Assembly (NCBI GenBank): GCA_003481775.1
Contig: QULU01000039.1
Location: forward strand, 1 to 42,974
Direction: 5' to 3'
Origin: Clostridiaceae bacterium OM02-2AC
GTDB lineage: Bacteria > Bacillota_I > Bacilli_A > Erysipelotrichales > Erysipelotrichaceae
Length of the DNA: 42,974 nucleotides
Shown here one piece after another: positions 40,681 through 42,974 of the stretch; the first letter of the stretch is position 1; the number at the start of each line of letters is the position of its first letter. Both the position numbers and the translations under genes were made by a program. The notes beneath the pieces are model-generated. The model was not told where the DNA came from and searched no databases. It worked only from the letters and a program-made list of their open reading frames with translations.

Positions 40681-42849
40681 TCAGTCCAGCATGACCGGCG
40701 ATACATCGATATCCAGTCTAGCCTTTTCCTTCGCAGCCAGATGAGCATCGTAAACCTCACGGACACACTGTCCCAGCAGCTCCTGCTGTTTTCCCTTCAG
40801 CAGAATGCGCATACGAAATTCATCCTTGCGCTTTATCAGCTGTGCCGGTCCCAGAATGCGGTATCCCGCATGTGCTTCCAGTAGTTTTTTTGCTCTGGCA
40901 GCCGCCTTTACGACCTCATCCTGAGATATATGGGAAAAAATCATAGAGGCCAGATAGGTATATGGCGGATAGCCGGCAATATGGCGGTATTTCATTTCGT
41001 TCTGGAAAAAGGTACGATAATCATGATGTGCGGCACACTGAATGGCATAGTGGGTGGTATCGTATGCCTGAATGATCACTTCGCCATCCTTGCTGCCGCG
41101 GCCGCTTCTTCCCACGGCCTGCTCCAGCAGATCATAGGTCAGCTCCGCACTGCGATAATCACTGCGGTTCAGCATAGCATCACCATTGATAATGCCGACC
41201 AGTGTCACATTTTCAAAATCCAAGCCCTTTGCGATCATCTGTGTTCCCATGAGAATATCCGCCTTATGCTCACCAAAGGCGCTCAGCAATTCTTCATGTG
41301 CGTTCTTTTTCCCTGTTGTATCTGCATCCATACGGATGATTTTCGCGTCAGGGAATTTAATTTGTACAAGCTCCTCCAGCTTCTGCGTACCAAGTCCAAG
41401 GTAACGCCATGTATCACTTCCACATTCCGGACAGTAATTCGGCACTGGCATCGTATGTCCGCAGGTATGACATTTCAACTGCTTATCATCCTTGTGATAT
41501 GACATCGCCACCTCACAATGCGGGCACATAACAACATGCCCGCAACCGATACAGCGCAAAATCGGTGTATATCCTCTGCGATTCAATAACAATATAATCT
41601 GTTCTTTTTTCTGCAGCCGCTCATAGATTGCAGCCATCAGCTCATTACTGAGCAGATAGCTTTCTCCCCTGCCTACCGCCTTGCGCATTTCCACCAGCTT
41701 CACAGCCGGAAAGCTGCCATTGATGCGGCTTGGCATGTCAATCAAACGATAGACGCCCTTAACTGCGCGGGCATAGGTTTCCAAGGAAGGCGTTGCACTT
41801 GCCAAAATGACAAGCGCGTGATGGTATTGCCCTCGATGCAGAGCAATATCACGGCAGTGATAGCGAGGAGAGGAATCCTGCTTATAGCTGGTATCATGCT
41901 CCTCATCCATTATGATAACGCCAAGATTATCAAATGGCATGAACACTGCACTTCGTGTACCGACTACGATCTGTACCTGATGGCGGCGGACGAGCTGATA
42001 TTGTTCATATTTCTCCTGCGCATTCAGTCCGGAATGATAGATTGCCACATGACTTCCAAAGCGTGCCGTTACCCGCTTTACCATCTGCGGTGTTAACGAG
42101 ATTTCCGGCACCAGAATTAAAACCTGCTTTCCCTGCTGCATCACAGATCGTGCCAGCTGTAAAAACACCTCTGTTTTCCCACTGCCAGTTGCACCATGCA
42201 AAAGGACGACCTCATGCTGATGCAGCTGCTGCAGGGTATGCAGGGCCTGTTCCTGCTCCCTGCTTAAGGGCAGATCGCCCTCTGTGACGTTTTGCGGCAA
42301 AAGCCTTGCCTGCGCTTCTTTTTCATACACCTGTGCAAGTCCCAGCTCAACCAGCTTTTTTCCTGGAGTCTTATAGATTTGATAAAACTGCGAACGAAGC
42401 ATTTCCTTCTCTTTCTGCAGAGCCTGCAATGCCGCACGCTGTTTTGGCGTTAAAGCATCCCCATCCTTCACATAGCGTACCCAGGTTTCCAGCTTTGCAT
42501 GTCCGGATGTTGATTTTGGTTTTAGTTTCGCTGGAAGCATGCATTGAAAGCAGCTGATCATCGGTACCACGCAGGTTTTCGCCATCCATTCCCCTAAGGC
42601 AATCAGCTCCTCATTCAGCAGCGGCTCCTCATCAATCACCTTGTCAATCGAACGTATGGTGAATCCGTATGCAGCCGCCTGCTGTTCTGTTATGGTTTCC
42701 ACCTTCATGACAAAGCCGATGATAGAGGTTTTCCCGAATGGTACCTGTACACGTACACCGCGCTGTAAAGAAAAGCCATCGCATGCATAGGTAAAGGTAT
42801 GATCCAGATGCATGATGGGATGTTCCACGAATACCTGTGCTATTTTCAT
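40681..42849 (-). CDS. priA: Primosomal protein N' (replication restart helicase PriA)
   Basis: 3'-5' DNA helicase of 722 residues that reloads the replisome at stalled forks. Features: an N-terminal DNA-binding domain (IAQVFVEHPIMHLDHTFTYA), Walker A HGATGSGKTEVF, the DEEH box (IIMDEEHDTSYKQD), the zinc-binding cysteine cluster (CIGCGHVVMCPHCEVAMSYH ... CHTCGH ... YCPECGS) and GTQMIAKGLDFENV in the second helicase lobe. CAGGAGGCGG precedes the ATG. It begins the minus-strand run priA-PAP2-rsmB. The 125 bases to the window end contain an AT-rich, promoter-like stretch but no gene. Confidence 0.97.
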   Translation of the reverse strand: MKIAQVFVEHPIMHLDHTFTYACDGFSLQRGVRVQVPFGKTSIIGFVMKVETITEQQAAAYGFTIRSIDKVIDEEPLLNEELIALGEWMAKTCVVPMISCFQCMLPAKLKPKSTSGHAKLETWVRYVKDGDALTPKQRAALQALQKEKEMLRSQFYQIYKTPGKKLVELGLAQVYEKEAQARLLPQNVTEGDLPLSREQEQALHTLQQLHQHEVVLLHGATGSGKTEVFLQLARSVMQQGKQVLILVPEISLTPQMVKRVTARFGSHVAIYHSGLNAQEKYEQYQLVRRHQVQIVVGTRSAVFMPFDNLGVIIMDEEHDTSYKQDSSPRYHCRDIALHRGQYHHALVILASATPSLETYARAVKGVYRLIDMPSRINGSFPAVKLVEMRKAVGRGESYLLSNELMAAIYERLQKKEQIILLLNRRGYTPILRCIGCGHVVMCPHCEVAMSYHKDDKQLKCHTCGHTMPVPNYCPECGSDTWRYLGLGTQKLEELVQIKFPDAKIIRMDADTTGKKNAHEELLSAFGEHKADILMGTQMIAKGLDFENVTLVGIINGDAMLNRSDYRSAELTYDLLEQAVGRSGRGSKDGEVIIQAYDTTHYAIQCAAHHDYRTFFQNEMKYRHIAGYPPYTYLASMIFSHISQDEVVKAAARAKKLLEAHAGYRILGPAQLIKRKDEFRMRILLKGKQQELLGQCVREVYDAHLAAKEKARLDIDVSPVMLD

Positions 42850-42974
42850 ATGCCGCCTCCTGTTTGAATGGTATTATTTTATCACAAACAACAGCAGAAT
42901 CCTATGCTGCATACCAATTTATATACAGAGCTGAAGTGAAAAGTTAAATTCCACTTTCAAAGTAGCTAAGTAGA

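Overview
The window reads as the chromosome of a low-GC Firmicute. The protein set and gene order suggest an Erysipelotrichia bacterium close to [Clostridium] innocuum (inference from gene content; no rRNA is present). Almost everything from position 1 to 30.5 kb, and again from 38.6 kb to the end, lies on the minus strand. Read in the minus direction, the order priA - rsmB - rlmN - prpC - prkC - rsgA - rpe - thiN - (rpmB) - recG - rnc matches the long housekeeping operon of Bacillus and its relatives. Here that operon has been opened at several points by other genes.

Right end (38.6-42.9 kb): priA, a PAP2-family phosphatase sitting where def-fmt is found in Bacillus, and rsmB. The 27.1-38.6 kb block separates rsmB from rlmN and is accessory in character. 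It holds the tldD/pmbA protease pair, a plus-strand AraC regulator - GyrI-like sensor - two-gene ABC exporter operon, a relic CRISPR mini-array with a type I-C-like repeat and no cas genes, a DUF4261 protein with a small partner, and a bacteriocin-export-type ABC transporter. It also holds a small plus-strand unit with two very short candidate peptides.

Middle (17-27 kb): a tightly overlapping operon rlmN-prpC-prkC-rsgA-rpe-thiN couples rRNA methylation, Ser/Thr phosphosignalling, ribosome assembly, the pentose phosphate pathway and thiamine use. It ends in two tandem terminators, directly followed by a group II intron whose reverse transcriptase has lost about 75-80 residues. Then come a fused nucleoside (uridine-type) kinase and the oppositely oriented rpmB.

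Left part (1-17 kb): an operon pairs a secreted, dockerin-bearing glucosaminidase with a membrane-anchored beta-sandwich protein. Then follow ftsA-ftsZ (FtsA with badly degenerate nucleotide loops), a P-type Ca2+-ATPase behind a structured leader, and a uracil permease behind an attenuator-like hairpin. The stretch ends with a radical SAM/SPASM gene, a SEC-C pseudogene broken by three in-frame stops without any frameshift, a Ham1-type nucleotide pyrophosphatase, recG and rnc. No tRNA or rRNA genes were seen. The strongest candidates for a second look are the CRISPR relic at 33.96-34.19 kb, the nonsense-only SEC-C pseudogene, the dockerin hydrolase/membrane partner pair, and the leaders of the Ca2+-ATPase and uracil permease genes.
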